Positions 44,657-55,318 of a DNA stretch of 64,000 bases are shown here, in pieces. Source of the stretch: Actinokineospora baliensis. GTDB lineage: Bacteria; Actinomycetota; Actinomycetes; Mycobacteriales; Pseudonocardiaceae. Below the pieces are notes generated by a model. It did no database searches and was not told the origin of the DNA. It saw nothing but the letters and a program-made list of their open reading frames with translations. Location of the stretch: contig NZ_JAFBCK010000001.1 in assembly GCF_016907695.1 (NCBI RefSeq), positions 248,001 through 312,000 on the forward strand, read 5' to 3'. Numbering within the stretch: the stretch's first letter is position 1; every line of letters begins with the position of its first letter. The position numbers were made by a program, and so were the translations under genes.

Positions 44657-46636
44657 TCAGTCCTCCGATGGGGTTACCACGGCAAGGGTCTGGTTCAGCG
44701 CGACCTGGTTGCCCGCCTGGACCAGCAGTTCGGAGACGACACCGTCGACCTTCGCGGTGATGGTGTGCTCCATCTTCATCGCCTCGACGACCAGCAGCGG
44801 CGCACCCGCCACCACCCGGTCCCCTGCCGAGACCTTCACGACCAGCACGGTGCCGGGCATCGGGCTGGTCACCGGACCGCCACCACCCGCCGCGGCAGCC
44901 GCACCCTCGAGCGCGGAGTGCTCGGCGACCGCCCAGGTCCGGCCGTCTGCGGCCAGCCACAGCGTGTCGCCGTCCAACGCCCTGGCGTACCGGGAGTTCC
45001 GGCCACCGAGGGACACCAGCAGCTCATCGTCCACAAGCGACACCGAAGCGTCCACAACGGACCCGTCGCCGACCTGGACCCGAGCCGAGGAGGGCGATCC
45101 GCTCACCAGCACGGTCACGTCGCGGTCGCCGCAGGTCAGCCGGAACGGGGTGGCCGCTGGCCTGCCGACCCGCCACCCGTTGGGCACCGACCACGGGTCC
45201 ACCACACCCGGTTCTGGCTGCAGCGAAAGGAACTCGTCCAGCGCAGCCGCCGCGAACACCTCGTCCGGCACCGGTTCGGCCTTGGTCAGCTCGTCGAGCC
45301 TGCGCTCCACCAACTGCGTGTCCAGCCGCCCCGCGCGCACGTCCGCGTCGGCAAGCAGGGCCCGCAGGAACGCGATGTTCGTGCCGACCCCGAGCACCGC
45401 GGTCGACGCCAGCGCCGCGGACAGCCGGTCGATCGCCTGCGCGCGGTCGGCGCCCCAGGTGATCACCTTGGCCAGCATCGGGTCGTAGTCGGACCCGACG
45501 ACCGACCCGACGAGCAGACCGGAGTCCAGTCGCGCCCAGTCCGCTGTGGACGATCGGACCCCGAGGACCCGGCCACCGGTGGGCAGGAAGCCGGTGGCCG
45601 GGTCTTCGGCGTACACGCGGGCCTCGATCGAGTGCCCGCGCAGGACCACGTCGTCCTGTTCCAGCGCCAGCCGCTGGCCCGCGGCAACGCGGATCTGCTG
45701 CTCGACCAGGTCTAGGCCGGTGACCTGCTCGGTGACCGGGTGCTCGACCTGCAGCCGGGTGTTCATCTCCATGAAGAAGAACTCGTCCGGCCGGTCGGCG
45801 GAGACGATGAACTCGACCGTACCGGCGCCGCTGTAGTCGACCGCCTTGGCCGCCTCCACCGCCGCCGCGCCCATCCGCGCCCGCGTGGCCGGGTCCAGAA
45901 GCGGCGACGGCGCCTCTTCGATGATCTTCTGGTGCCGCCGCTGCAGGCTGCACTCGCGCTCACCGAGGTGGATCGCGTGCCCGTGCGAGTCGGCCAGCAC
46001 CTGGATCTCGATGTGCCGCGGCCGCAGCACGAACCGCTCGATCAGCAGCGTCTCGTCGCCGAAGGAGCCGCGGGCCTCGCGCCGCGCCGACTCGATCGCC
46101 GCGCGCAGCCCGTCGGCGGCCTCGACCAGCCGCATGCCCTTGCCACCGCCACCAGCGGACGGCTTGAGCAGCACCGGGAAGCCGATCTCCTCGGCCGCGG
46201 CCACCAGGTCGTCGTCCGACATCCCCGGTTCGGTGCGCCCGGGCACGACGGGGACCCCCGCGGCGCTGACGGTCAGCTTCGCCCGGATCTTGTCGCCCAT
46301 GGCGTCGATCGCCGAAGCGGGCGGCCCGATGAACACCAGACCCGCCGCGGCGCAGGCCCGCGCGAACTCGACGTTCTCCGCGAGGAAGCCGTACCCGGGG
46401 TGCACAGCCTCGGCGCCGGTCTCCAGCGCGGCCGCGACGACCTTGTCGATGGCCAGGTAGCTCTCCCGCGCGGCGGCGGGCCCGATGCGCACGGCCACGT
46501 CGGCCTCGCGCACGTGCCTGGCGCCCGCGTCGGCGTCGCTGTAGACGGCCACCGAGCGGATGCCCAGGCGGCGCAGGGTGGTGATGACCCGGACGGCGAT
46601 CTCGCCCCGGTTGGCGATCAGAACGCTGGAGAACAT
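44657..46636 (-). CDS. accA1: Biotin carboxylase/BCCP subunit of methylcrotonyl-CoA carboxylase (AccA1/MccA)
   Basis: The ATG ([17 protein letters not shown]) gives 659 residues; the frame is open far upstream in the neighbour but the family start is unambiguous. Seen: biotin carboxylase ATP-grasp motifs [10 protein letters not shown] (about 160) and [14 protein letters not shown] (about 285), and the C-terminal biotinyl domain with EAMKMEH (about residue 625). It carboxylates its biotin arm, which then serves the carboxyltransferase encoded two bases upstream. Together they convert 3-methylcrotonyl-CoA to 3-methylglutaconyl-CoA in leucine breakdown. Confidence 0.92.
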   Translation of the reverse strand: MFSSVLIANRGEIAVRVITTLRRLGIRSVAVYSDADAGARHVREADVAVRIGPAAARESYLAIDKVVAAALETGAEAVHPGYGFLAENVEFARACAAAGLVFIGPPASAIDAMGDKIRAKLTVSAAGVPVVPGRTEPGMSDDDLVAAAEEIGFPVLLKPSAGGGGKGMRLVEAADGLRAAIESARREARGSFGDETLLIERFVLRPRHIEIQVLADSHGHAIHLGERECSLQRRHQKIIEEAPSPLLDPATRARMGAAAVEAAKAVDYSGAGTVEFIVSADRPDEFFFMEMNTRLQVEHPVTEQVTGLDLVEQQIRVAAGQRLALEQDDVVLRGHSIEARVYAEDPATGFLPTGGRVLGVRSSTADWARLDSGLLVGSVVGSDYDPMLAKVITWGADRAQAIDRLSAALASTAVLGVGTNIAFLRALLADADVRAGRLDTQLVERRLDELTKAEPVPDEVFAAAALDEFLSLQPEPGVVDPWSVPNGWRVGRPAATPFRLTCGDRDVTVLVSGSPSSARVQVGDGSVVDASVSLVDDELLVSLGGRNSRYARALDGDTLWLAADGRTWAVAEHSALEGAAAAAGGGGPVTSPMPGTVLVVKVSAGDRVVAGAPLLVVEAMKMEHTITAKVDGVVSELLVQAGNQVALNQTLAVVTPSED

Positions 46637-46638
46637 GC

Positions 46639-48252
<1,614 letters not shown>

Positions 48253-48268
48253 CCCGCTCCTCGACCTA

Positions 48269-48284
48269 GTTAGTCACCGTTAAC
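48269..48284. promoter_or_regulatory. Degenerate copy of the GTTAGYGnnCGCTAAC operator
   Basis: GTTAGTCACCGTTAAC matches the core at all but two specified positions and lies 17 bp before the accD1 start. Its centre is 28 bp from the better copy. Confidence 0.5.
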
Positions 48285-48295
48285 CACACCACCGA

Positions 48296-48313
48296 TGTTA
48301 GCGCTCGCTAACA
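48296..48313. promoter_or_regulatory. Perfect palindromic operator candidate upstream of accD1
   Basis: TGTTAGCGCTCGCTAACA is fully symmetric and lies 44 bp before the accD1 start. The same core (GTTAGYGnnCGCTAAC) occurs once more in front of the TetR gene at 51059, which makes it a strong candidate for that regulator's site. Confidence 0.7.
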
Positions 48314-48415
48314 CGCGCGGTCCAGCGGAGGGCCGCCACCACCGGTGGTCGACCCGTCCATCGTCGGACGGCGAACCCAGGACCACCCGGCGCGGACACG
48401 AACGGAGGAGCCCTC

Positions 48416-48449
48416 TTGACTTGTGCGAATTTCGCACGAAAATGGGCGC
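48416..48449 (+). promoter_or_regulatory. Promoter with embedded palindrome, leaderless XRE-ImmA transcript
   Basis: TTGACT at 48416-48421 and GAAAAT at 48438-48443 form -35 and -10 boxes 16 bases apart. A perfect palindrome, GTGCGAATTTCGCAC (48423-48437), fills the spacer, an ideal site for autorepression. The ATG at 48450 is about where transcription should begin, so the mRNA is probably leaderless. Confidence 0.65.
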
Positions 48450-49517
48450 ATGGGCTGGTCGGAGGTCGGGGAGCGGGTACGGCAATGCCGCCTCGCGGCG
48501 AACCTGTCGCAAGACGACCTGGGACGGGCGGTCGGCCTCGAACGCAGCAAGATCGCCAAGGTCGAAGCGGGAGACCGAAGAGTAGACGCCATGGAGTTGG
48601 CCCGCCTGGCTGACGCGTTGGGCGTGCCGATGAGCCACTTCCTCACCTCACAGCCGCACGTGCTGTCCCAGCGCACACCGCTGACCGAGGACAGCGGCAC
48701 GGAGACCGCCCGGCACCGGTACCGCGTCGAAGCGCAGATCTCCTCCTGGCTGCGGGACGTACGCCAGTTGATCGACCTTGGCGTGCTCCAACGGAGCAGG
48801 CCACTGTTCTACGGCGCGGCCGCCGCGACGCCGACCGAGGCCAGAGCTGCCGCGCTGTGGACCCGCGACCAACTGGGCTTGGGCGAAGAGCCCATCGACA
48901 CGGTCATGGCGGTCTGCGAACAAGCCGGACAACTCATGTTGGTCACCGACCTGCCCGGGGACGGCGCATCGCTGATCGATGACGACATCGCGGTCGCGGT
49001 GGTCGGCCGCGCCCCTGAGCCGGGCAGGCGTCGAGCGACGGCGGCACACGAACTGGGCCACCTCGTGCTCGGCGACGCCTATTCCGCAGAACTCGGCCTC
49101 GCGACCGACCGCGAGCAGATCATCGACGCCTTCGCCGCCGAACTGCTCCTGCCCCGCAGCGTCGTCCGACGCGTGGACGGAGAGCCCCGGCGTGCCACCC
49201 TGACGAGGCTGGCGGCCACCTACCGGACGTCGTGGTCGCTAGCGGTCCGCCAAGCGATCTCCGCGGGCATCGCGTCACCAGCGGAGTTCGCAAGACTCTC
49301 AGCGGTGGCACCCACCAGAGCGGAACTGCGTGACGCGGTGGGCTGGGCCCCGCAACCGGACCTGGAGCACGTGCTGGTCCCGCCGAGCTTCGCGCACGCG
49401 GTGATGACAGCGTGGCAACGGGACATGATCACCTCCGCCCGCGCGGTGGAGCTGATGCACGGTCAGATCACCGAGGACGACCTACCGGCCAGGCCGGTCA
49501 GCTGGTCGGATGAGTGA
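48450..49517 (+). CDS. XRE regulator fused to ImmA/IrrE metallopeptidase domain
   Basis: The 355-residue protein starts MGWSEVGERVRQCRLAANLSQDDLGRAVGLERSKIAKVEAG, a XRE helix-turn-helix. The C-terminal half contains the zinc-protease motif AAHELGHLVLGD (HEXXH, about residue 202) and the downstream Glu in EQIIDAFAAELLLP. Such COG2856-type fusions act as antitoxins or as damage-responsive repressors that are cleaved or cleave partners. Its stop overlaps the PIN gene start by eight bases, so the two form a coupled toxin-antitoxin-like unit. The ATG appears to be at the transcript 5' end. Confidence 0.88.
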   Translation: MGWSEVGERVRQCRLAANLSQDDLGRAVGLERSKIAKVEAGDRRVDAMELARLADALGVPMSHFLTSQPHVLSQRTPLTEDSGTETARHRYRVEAQISSWLRDVRQLIDLGVLQRSRPLFYGAAAATPTEARAAALWTRDQLGLGEEPIDTVMAVCEQAGQLMLVTDLPGDGASLIDDDIAVAVVGRAPEPGRRRATAAHELGHLVLGDAYSAELGLATDREQIIDAFAAELLLPRSVVRRVDGEPRRATLTRLAATYRTSWSLAVRQAISAGIASPAEFARLSAVAPTRAELRDAVGWAPQPDLEHVLVPPSFAHAVMTAWQRDMITSARAVELMHGQITEDDLPARPVSWSDE

Positions 49518-50060
49518 GGCCACGGCGGGTTCGCGGTTGGTGATCGACGCGATGTGCTTGATCCACTTCGCCAGGGCGGACCGGCTGGACGTGCTCCGGG
49601 ACCTGTTGATCGAGGACGATTGCACGACGACCTACGTCGTGTTGGACGAGCTGAACGATCGCAAGGCAGCACACAGCGAGCTGACGGAAGCGGAACTCGG
49701 CTGGCTGGCACCGCACCGCTTGGACTCCATCGCGGAACTCGAGGCGTTCATCCGGTGGTGGAGCGGACCGGTGCGAGCCAGAGGAACCGGGGCGAGGCGA
49801 GCGTCTTCGCGGCGGCCGAGATCCACAACCGGATCGCGATCACCGACGACCGGAACGCGACCCGCGTCGCCAGGCACTACGGACTCACCGTCCACGGCAC
49901 CGTGTGGCTGCTGGCGAGGGCGTGCCGAACGGGGAAGCTGACCGTCTTCGGAGCGAGCGGCGTGGTGGACATGCTGCGCGATACCGGCATGCGCCTCCCG
50001 TGCACCGGGCCGGAGTTCGAGGAGTGGTGCCAGGCGCGCGGGCTGCTGCCGCCGACGTGA
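49510..50060 (+). pseudogene. PIN-domain nuclease gene split by a frameshift
   Basis: The first part (ATG to about 49770) encodes SRLVIDAMCLIHFARADRLDVL, the acidic PIN start, and continues through ELNDRKAAHSELTEAELGWLAP. From about 49770 the protein continues in the -1 frame as NRGEASVFAAAEIHNRIAITDDRNATRVARHYG to the stop at 50060, with the second and third acidic sites of a PIN nuclease. One missing base near CCGGTG (49768-49773) would restore one frame of 183 codons. Both halves look intact otherwise. It may be a recent null mutation, a programmed shift or a sequencing error. Confidence 0.75.
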
Positions 50061-50062
50061 AA

Positions 50063-50093
50063 CGGGCCGTCCCCCCGGTGGGGGGACGGCCCG
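50063..50093. terminator. Bidirectional hairpin terminator
   Basis: Perfect 13-bp arms, CGGGCCGTCCCCC and its complement, flank a 5-base loop just after the PIN stop. The SGNH gene is convergent and ends 15 bases further on. Confidence 0.85.
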
Positions 50094-50107
50094 CTCGATG
50101 AGGTGGG

Positions 50108-50896
50108 TCAGCCGGTGACGGCGCGCAGCGCTGTGTAGTAGCCGCTGGCCTGGCCTGCGACGTTGGGGTGGTAGGACTCCTCGACCGGCCAGGTGATGCT
50201 GTTGAGCCAGCGGGCGCCGGAGGCGCAGATCTCGTGGCCGGAGAACGAGGTGCGGGCGTCGACGTAGCTGAAGCCGAAGGCGGCGGCTCGGCCCGCGGTG
50301 ACGGTGGACAGCACGTCGGCGGACTGGTTGATCGCGGCGCGCTTGGTCTCGCTGAGCCCGACCACGCAGGAGCCACCGGTCTTGTAGATGCGGGGGTAGC
50401 CGAGCACGACGACCTTGGCCGAGGGGGCGCGGTCGCGGATGGCCCGGTAGACGTTGTCGAGGCGGGTGGGCAGGGTCGTGCGGGCGAAGTTCTGCGCGGT
50501 CTGGTTGCGGCTCACGCAGGCCGAGTCGGAGCTCAGGTTGCACTCGGTCATGACGTTGGCGAAGCCGGCGTCGTTGCCGCCGATGGACACCGTCACCAGG
50601 GCAGTGTCGGCGGTGATCGCGCCGACCTGGCTGTTGAGCACGTCCTGGGTCACCGCGCCGGAGCAGGCGACGAAGGCGAAGGCGGAGGGCCCGTGGGCGT
50701 TGGCCCACAGCTGCGGGTAGGCGTTGGCGCTGCGCTTGCAGGAGCCGCTGCTGCCGTAGCTCCCGGCGCCGAGGCCGGAGGAGTAGGAGTCACCGAGGGC
50801 GACGTACTTGCCGACCGCGGCCGAGGCGGGGGTCGCGAGACCGATTGCCGCCAGTGCGGCGAGCAGGACCAGGGAGAGGGGCTTGGGGACACGCAT
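50108..50896 (-). CDS. Secreted SGNH/GDSL hydrolase (lipase/esterase)
   Basis: A signal peptide (LSLVLLAALAAIGLATPASA) precedes a 235-residue SGNH domain. Block I is GDSYSSGLGAG with the nucleophile Ser, block III is VSIGGNDAGF with the oxyanion Asn, and block V is SYHPNVAGQ with the catalytic His. Cysteines (CKRSANAY, CSGAV, ECNLSSDSAC, CVVG, EICASG) could form the disulfides found in Streptomyces secreted phospholipase/esterase homologues. It probably acts outside the cell on lipid esters. The gene is divergent from the BkaR-like TetR gene. Confidence 0.9.
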   Translation of the reverse strand: MRVPKPLSLVLLAALAAIGLATPASAAVGKYVALGDSYSSGLGAGSYGSSGSCKRSANAYPQLWANAHGPSAFAFVACSGAVTQDVLNSQVGAITADTALVTVSIGGNDAGFANVMTECNLSSDSACVSRNQTAQNFARTTLPTRLDNVYRAIRDRAPSAKVVVLGYPRIYKTGGSCVVGLSETKRAAINQSADVLSTVTAGRAAAFGFSYVDARTSFSGHEICASGARWLNSITWPVEESYHPNVAGQASGYYTALRAVTG

Positions 50897-51010
50897 GGCA
50901 CAGCCTCCGGGGCAGGAGGGATTCCCGACAGGACCATCACTACCAGCAACAACGCGAACACGGAACTGCTCGGTAACTTGTTCCCGCTTACCAGTTGGCC
51001 CGCCGCGCCC

Positions 51011-51028
51011 GGTTAGTGGCCGCTAACC
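51011..51028. promoter_or_regulatory. Operator candidate upstream of the TetR gene
   Basis: GGTTAGTGGCCGCTAACC is symmetric except for one pair and lies 30 bp before the TetR start and 114 bp before the divergent SGNH gene. It carries the same core as the site before accD1, pointing to autoregulation. Confidence 0.65.
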
Positions 51029-51058
51029 CCCTACGCACCCCTGCCATACGATGTAACC

Positions 51059-51646
51059 GTGTCACCTGCAGCGGAGCCCGTCGCCGACAAGCCGAGCAGG
51101 CGGGAGCAGATCCTCGCCGCGGCGGCCGAGCTGTTCGCAAGACACGGGTTCCACGGGGTGGGGATCGACGACATCGGCTCGGCCGTCGGCATCTCCGGCC
51201 CGGCGCTCTACCGGCACTTCCGGTCCAAGGACGCCATGCTCGGCGAGATGCTCACCGCGATCAGCGAGGTGCTGCTCGACGGCGGCCAGGCCAGGATCGG
51301 CGCCGGGGGCTCGGCGGGGGCGGTGCTGGAGGACCTGGTGCGCTTCCACGTCGACTTCGCGCTGGACAACCCGGCGCTGATCACCGTGCAGGAGCGCAAC
51401 CTGGGCAACCTGACCGACCCGGACCGGCGCAAGGTGCGCGGGCTGCAGCGCCGCTACGTCGAGCTGTGGGTCGAGGTCATCCGCGGCGCGGTCCCGGCGA
51501 CCGAGGAGCCCTCCGCGCGGGCCGCGGCGCACGCGGTCTTCGGCTTGATCAACTCCACCCCGCACTCGCGGCACCTGGACAGGGCGCAGATGGCCGACCT
51601 GCTCGCTGGCATGGCGCTCGGCGCCCTCGGGCACGGCCCCCGATAA
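51059..51646 (+). CDS. TetR-family regulator, BkaR-like candidate for leucine catabolism
   Basis: The GTG start gives 195 residues. The helix-turn-helix is clear: RREQILAAAAELFARHGFHGVGIDDIGSAVGISGPALYRHFRSKDAML (about residues 13-61). The C-terminal domain has a conserved pattern RFHVDFALDNPALITVQERNL. In M. tuberculosis the TetR BkaR (Rv2506) regulates branched-chain keto-acid genes close to accA1-accD1-fadE19. The similar size, locus and shared palindrome here suggest the same role, but orthology was not tested. Confidence 0.8.
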   Translation: MSPAAEPVADKPSRREQILAAAAELFARHGFHGVGIDDIGSAVGISGPALYRHFRSKDAMLGEMLTAISEVLLDGGQARIGAGGSAGAVLEDLVRFHVDFALDNPALITVQERNLGNLTDPDRRKVRGLQRRYVELWVEVIRGAVPATEEPSARAAAHAVFGLINSTPHSRHLDRAQMADLLAGMALGALGHGPR

Positions 51647-51841
51647 GTCCGGGGTCCCTCCCCGATAACTCGAATAGGTCCAGACCAGTTGCCCGCACGG
51701 GCACGGTCGGGTGCACGTGCGGACGCCGCCGCCACAGCCGAACGTCCCGGTCAGCGCACGACGTTCGGCTCCTGTCGCGCACTCTCGCGGGGTGAGTAAC
51801 CTTCCGATCACCGAGCGAAAAGACCGACGTGGACTAGACCG

Positions 51842-52687
51842 ATGGGACGGGGCGACGTGAGCGTGCCTGGCATGGGCCGGTCGGACGCGACCAGTTGGGT
51901 ACCGGACGGGATCGACCTGGAACGACCGAGCGCCGCCCGGCTCTACGACTACCTGCTCGGCGGGGCGCACAACTTCGCCCACGACCGGGAGCTGGCGGAG
52001 CGGTTCATCAAGGCGCAGCCCAACGCCAGGGAGATCGCCAGGCACAACCGCTCGTTCCTGCGCCGCTCGGTGCTGTTCATGGTCGAGCGCGGCGTGCGCC
52101 AGTTCCTCGACCTCGGCTCGGGCATCCCGACCGTGGGCAACGTGCACGAGATCGCCCAGACCGCCGACCCCGGCGCCAAGGTGGTCTACGTGGACTACGA
52201 GGAGGTCGCCTACGCGCACAGCACGCTGATGCTGGTCGACAACCCGCTGGCCACCATCGTGCAGGCGGACCTGACCCGCCCCGACGACATCCTCGACGCG
52301 CCGCAGACCCGCGAACTGCTCGACTTCGACCAGCCGATCGGGTTGCTGATGGCGGGCGTGTTCCACTTCGTGCCCCCCGGCAAGGACCCGGGGCGGCTGG
52401 TCGCGCACTACCGCGACGCCATCCCGGTCGGGTCGTACCTGGCGTTCTCCCAGTTCACCAGGGACCTGATGCCCTCGGAGATGGACCGCATCGTCGAGGT
52501 GATGAAGTCGAGCCGGGACCCGATGTACCCGCGCTCGCACGCCGAGATCACCGCGCTGTTCGCCGGGTTCGACCTGGTGGAGCCGGGGATCGTGCCGACA
52601 GCGAAGTGGCGGCCGGACCCGGGCTTCGACGACGGCGGTGACCCGGACCGGGCGGGCATCTACGCGGGCGTCGGACGCAAGCACTGA
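51842..52687 (+). CDS. SAM-dependent methyltransferase, DUF574 family
   Basis: The 281-residue protein has ARLYDYLLGGAHNFAHDRELAERF, the SAM motif QFLDLGSGIPTVGNVHE (about residue 94) and a YVDYEEVAYAHS motif, as in its paralogue at 31.2 kb. Alternative starts lie at GTG 51857 and ATG 51872. It lies 11 bp upstream of the diguanylate-cyclase gene and is probably co-transcribed with it. The substrate is unknown. Confidence 0.88.
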   Translation: MGRGDVSVPGMGRSDATSWVPDGIDLERPSAARLYDYLLGGAHNFAHDRELAERFIKAQPNAREIARHNRSFLRRSVLFMVERGVRQFLDLGSGIPTVGNVHEIAQTADPGAKVVYVDYEEVAYAHSTLMLVDNPLATIVQADLTRPDDILDAPQTRELLDFDQPIGLLMAGVFHFVPPGKDPGRLVAHYRDAIPVGSYLAFSQFTRDLMPSEMDRIVEVMKSSRDPMYPRSHAEITALFAGFDLVEPGIVPTAKWRPDPGFDDGGDPDRAGIYAGVGRKH

Positions 52688-52698
52688 CGCCGTGAACC

Positions 52699-54753
52699 AT
52701 GTCTGAACCGCCGCCCGACCCGGAAGGCGACCAAGCGGAGCTCGTCGCGCCCTGGTTGCGCGTGGTCGCCGCCACCGCTTACGTCCCGCGGTCGTCCACC
52801 GAGGTGCGCGGCCTGCTCACCGCGCTGCTCGACCGCCTCACCACCGCGCTCACCGCCGACCCGCCCGACGTCGCGGCCGGGCTGCGGGTCGGCGAGCTGA
52901 TGGTCGAGGGCGCCCTGACCGGCGAGACCACGCTGGAGGGCTCGCTCGGGGTGCTCGCCGACGGGTTCGCGGTCGCCGGGTACGGGGCGCGGCCGGTGGC
53001 GGCCCTGCTCGGCTACGTCGCCGCCGGGTACGCCGCCGCGCTGCGCAAGCGGACGCTGGCGCAGCAGGAGAACATGAAGCTGGCGCTGCTGACCGCCAAG
53101 CAGCGCGCCGAACGCGACCGCAGGGCCACCGAGAACCGGTTCCGCGAGGTGTTCGACGCCTCCGCGGTGGGCATCGCGATCACCGAACTGGACGGGACCT
53201 TCGTCGAGACGAACCCGGCGCTGGCCACGATCCTGGGTCGACCGACCGAGGACCTGCGCGGGCGCACCCTGGCCGAGTTCATCGCCGACGACGACGAGCC
53301 GCCGCTGGTGGTCGGCGAGGCCGACCGGCGCCGGGTGGTCAGACCCGGCGGCGACACCGCGTGGGTCTACCTGACGACGTCGATGCTGCGCGACGACAGC
53401 GGGGTCGCGCGCTACCGGGTGACGATGGTGCAGGACCTGTCCGAGCTGCAGCTGCTGGGCAACCAGCTCAGCCACCAGAGCCTGCACGACGCGCTGACCG
53501 GCCTGCCGAACCGGCTGCACTTCGAGTCGCGGTTGGAGGCCATGCACGCGCAGACCCCGCCGCACCGCCCGTTCACCCTGCTCTGCCTGGACCTGGACGC
53601 GTTCTCGCTGGTGAACACCACCTACGGGCACGCGACCGGCGACCGGGTGCTGCGGACCACCGCCAACCGGCTCACCGCCGCGGTCGCGGGCAAGGAGGCG
53701 CTGGTCGCCAGGATCGGCGGCGACGAGTTCGCGGTGCTCATCGCCCACGACACGCAGGCGCCACCGGTGTCCACCCTGGTCGGCGCGCTGACCGCGGAAC
53801 TGGCCGAACCGGACTACGACGCGGGCGTCGGCCTCGCGGTCAGCGCCACCGTCGGCGCCGTGCGCTGCACCCCGGCGGAGATGACGAGCGCGGAGATGTT
53901 CCGGGCCGCCGACGCCGCCCACCAGCACGCCCGCTCGCTGGGCCGCCACCAGTGGGCCGAGTTCGACGGGCACGCCGACCGGGCGACCCGCAAGGTCGGC
54001 ACGCTGGCCACCGGGCTGCCCGCGGCCTGGGAGAACGGCGAGCTGCGGGTCGCCTACCAACCGGTGGTGCGGCTGGCCGACCTGGTCCAGGTGCGCGTGC
54101 GGGCCCTGGTGCACCTGCCGACCGACCGCGACACCGCCGAACTCGCCGAGTCGACCGGCCTGTCGGTGCCGCTGGGCCCGTGGCTGCTGACGCAGTCGGG
54201 CACGCACCTGGACCGGTGGCTGTCGCTGTTCGGCCCGGTCGCCGACGAGGGCGAGGCGGTGCACCGGGTGCTGCTGTCGGCGCTGCAGTCGGCCGACGCG
54301 GACCTGTCGGCGACGGTGAACGACGTGCTGAGCGCGACCGGCGCCCCGGCCGGGTCGCTGGAGATCGGCCTGGACACCCGCGCGGTATTGACCTGCCGGG
54401 GCGACGCGCAGGACAACCTGCGCACGCTCAGCGACATCGGCGTGGTCACCGCACTGCACGGGTTCACCGGTGGACCGCGCGAGGTCGCGATGGTGGAGCG
54501 CTTCAGCGTGCGCACCGTCGTGCTGTCGGACCCGTTCGAGGGCTGGCGACCGGACTGGCTGCCGCGCGAGGCGGTCCCGGTGCGGGCCACGCTGGAGCTG
54601 ATCGCGGCCCTGCGCTCCGTCGGCGCGTCGGTGGGGGTGCTCGGCGTGCGCGACCACGCGGAGGCCACCTGGTGGGCCGAACAGGGCGTCCGAACGGCCG
54701 AGGGCCAGGCGTTCGGCCGTCCGGGTGGCGTCGCGGACGTCACCGGGCGATGA
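52699..54753 (+). CDS. PAS-GGDEF-(degenerate EAL) c-di-GMP signalling protein
   Basis: Order of domains: an unassigned helical N-terminus of about 140 residues, a PAS domain (FREVFDASAVGIAITELDGTFVETNPAL, about 147-255), a GGDEF domain with the intact motif ARIGGDEFAVL (about residue 340), and a C-terminal EAL-like domain. In the latter the EAL motif is replaced (YQPVVRLADLVQVRVRALVHLP), so phosphodiesterase activity is unlikely. The inhibitory RxxD site before GGDEF is also absent. It probably makes c-di-GMP, with PAS and EAL-like parts sensing or binding ligands. Cytosolic, 684 residues. Confidence 0.88.
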   Translation: MSEPPPDPEGDQAELVAPWLRVVAATAYVPRSSTEVRGLLTALLDRLTTALTADPPDVAAGLRVGELMVEGALTGETTLEGSLGVLADGFAVAGYGARPVAALLGYVAAGYAAALRKRTLAQQENMKLALLTAKQRAERDRRATENRFREVFDASAVGIAITELDGTFVETNPALATILGRPTEDLRGRTLAEFIADDDEPPLVVGEADRRRVVRPGGDTAWVYLTTSMLRDDSGVARYRVTMVQDLSELQLLGNQLSHQSLHDALTGLPNRLHFESRLEAMHAQTPPHRPFTLLCLDLDAFSLVNTTYGHATGDRVLRTTANRLTAAVAGKEALVARIGGDEFAVLIAHDTQAPPVSTLVGALTAELAEPDYDAGVGLAVSATVGAVRCTPAEMTSAEMFRAADAAHQHARSLGRHQWAEFDGHADRATRKVGTLATGLPAAWENGELRVAYQPVVRLADLVQVRVRALVHLPTDRDTAELAESTGLSVPLGPWLLTQSGTHLDRWLSLFGPVADEGEAVHRVLLSALQSADADLSATVNDVLSATGAPAGSLEIGLDTRAVLTCRGDAQDNLRTLSDIGVVTALHGFTGGPREVAMVERFSVRTVVLSDPFEGWRPDWLPREAVPVRATLELIAALRSVGASVGVLGVRDHAEATWWAEQGVRTAEGQAFGRPGGVADVTGR

Positions 54754-54820
54754 CCGCTCGCCGCCAACTGAGCGAATCGAGCACGGGTGATCTCCCCGCG
54801 CGAGCGCCCGCTGTTGCAGG

Positions 54821-55318
54821 ATGAGGGACGTGGACGAGTCCGACCCGGCGCGCACGCGGCGCCTCACCGAGGCCGCCGCGGGCGCGTTGGCCGCCATGCG
54901 CGCCGGTGAGGACGACGGCGCCCTCGACCGGGTCGCCGCCGCCGTCCGCTCCACCCCCAACAGCCACGTCGACGCCCGCGAGCTCATGCTGATGCTGTTC
55001 CACGAGTGCAGCGCCATGGTCTCCGCCCTGGGCTCCGGCGGCACCACCCCCGTCAAGATGCAGGTCTACGACGACGACGGCCACGAAGTCCCCATCGACG
55101 AAGCCGACCCTCCCGTCCGAACAGCCGTCCGCACCCTCCTGGCCCAAGTCCACGGCGACACCGACGGGGCGAAGGCGCAGATCGAGATCGCCCTGACCAA
55201 CGCGGCCCCTGAGGAGATGGCGACGCTGATGGTGCAGGCGCTTCGCTGGACCCTGCGTCTGTCGGACGAGTGCTTGAGCCGAGGGCTACCGGTGCCAGCG
55301 TGGGTACGGGAGACCTGA
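54821..55318 (+). CDS. Conserved hypothetical protein
   Basis: The ATG gives 165 residues; a GTG three codons later (VDESDPARTRR) is an equal start. The product is helical and acidic, with HVDARELMLMLFHECSAMVSAL and EEMATLMVQALRWTLRLSDECL. No family is recognised. Codons in the middle (about 55050-55160) turn C-rich and G-poor. It is 67 bp after the c-di-GMP protein on the same strand, so it may belong to that transcript. Confidence 0.55.
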   Translation: MRDVDESDPARTRRLTEAAAGALAAMRAGEDDGALDRVAAAVRSTPNSHVDARELMLMLFHECSAMVSALGSGGTTPVKMQVYDDDGHEVPIDEADPPVRTAVRTLLAQVHGDTDGAKAQIEIALTNAAPEEMATLMVQALRWTLRLSDECLSRGLPVPAWVRET

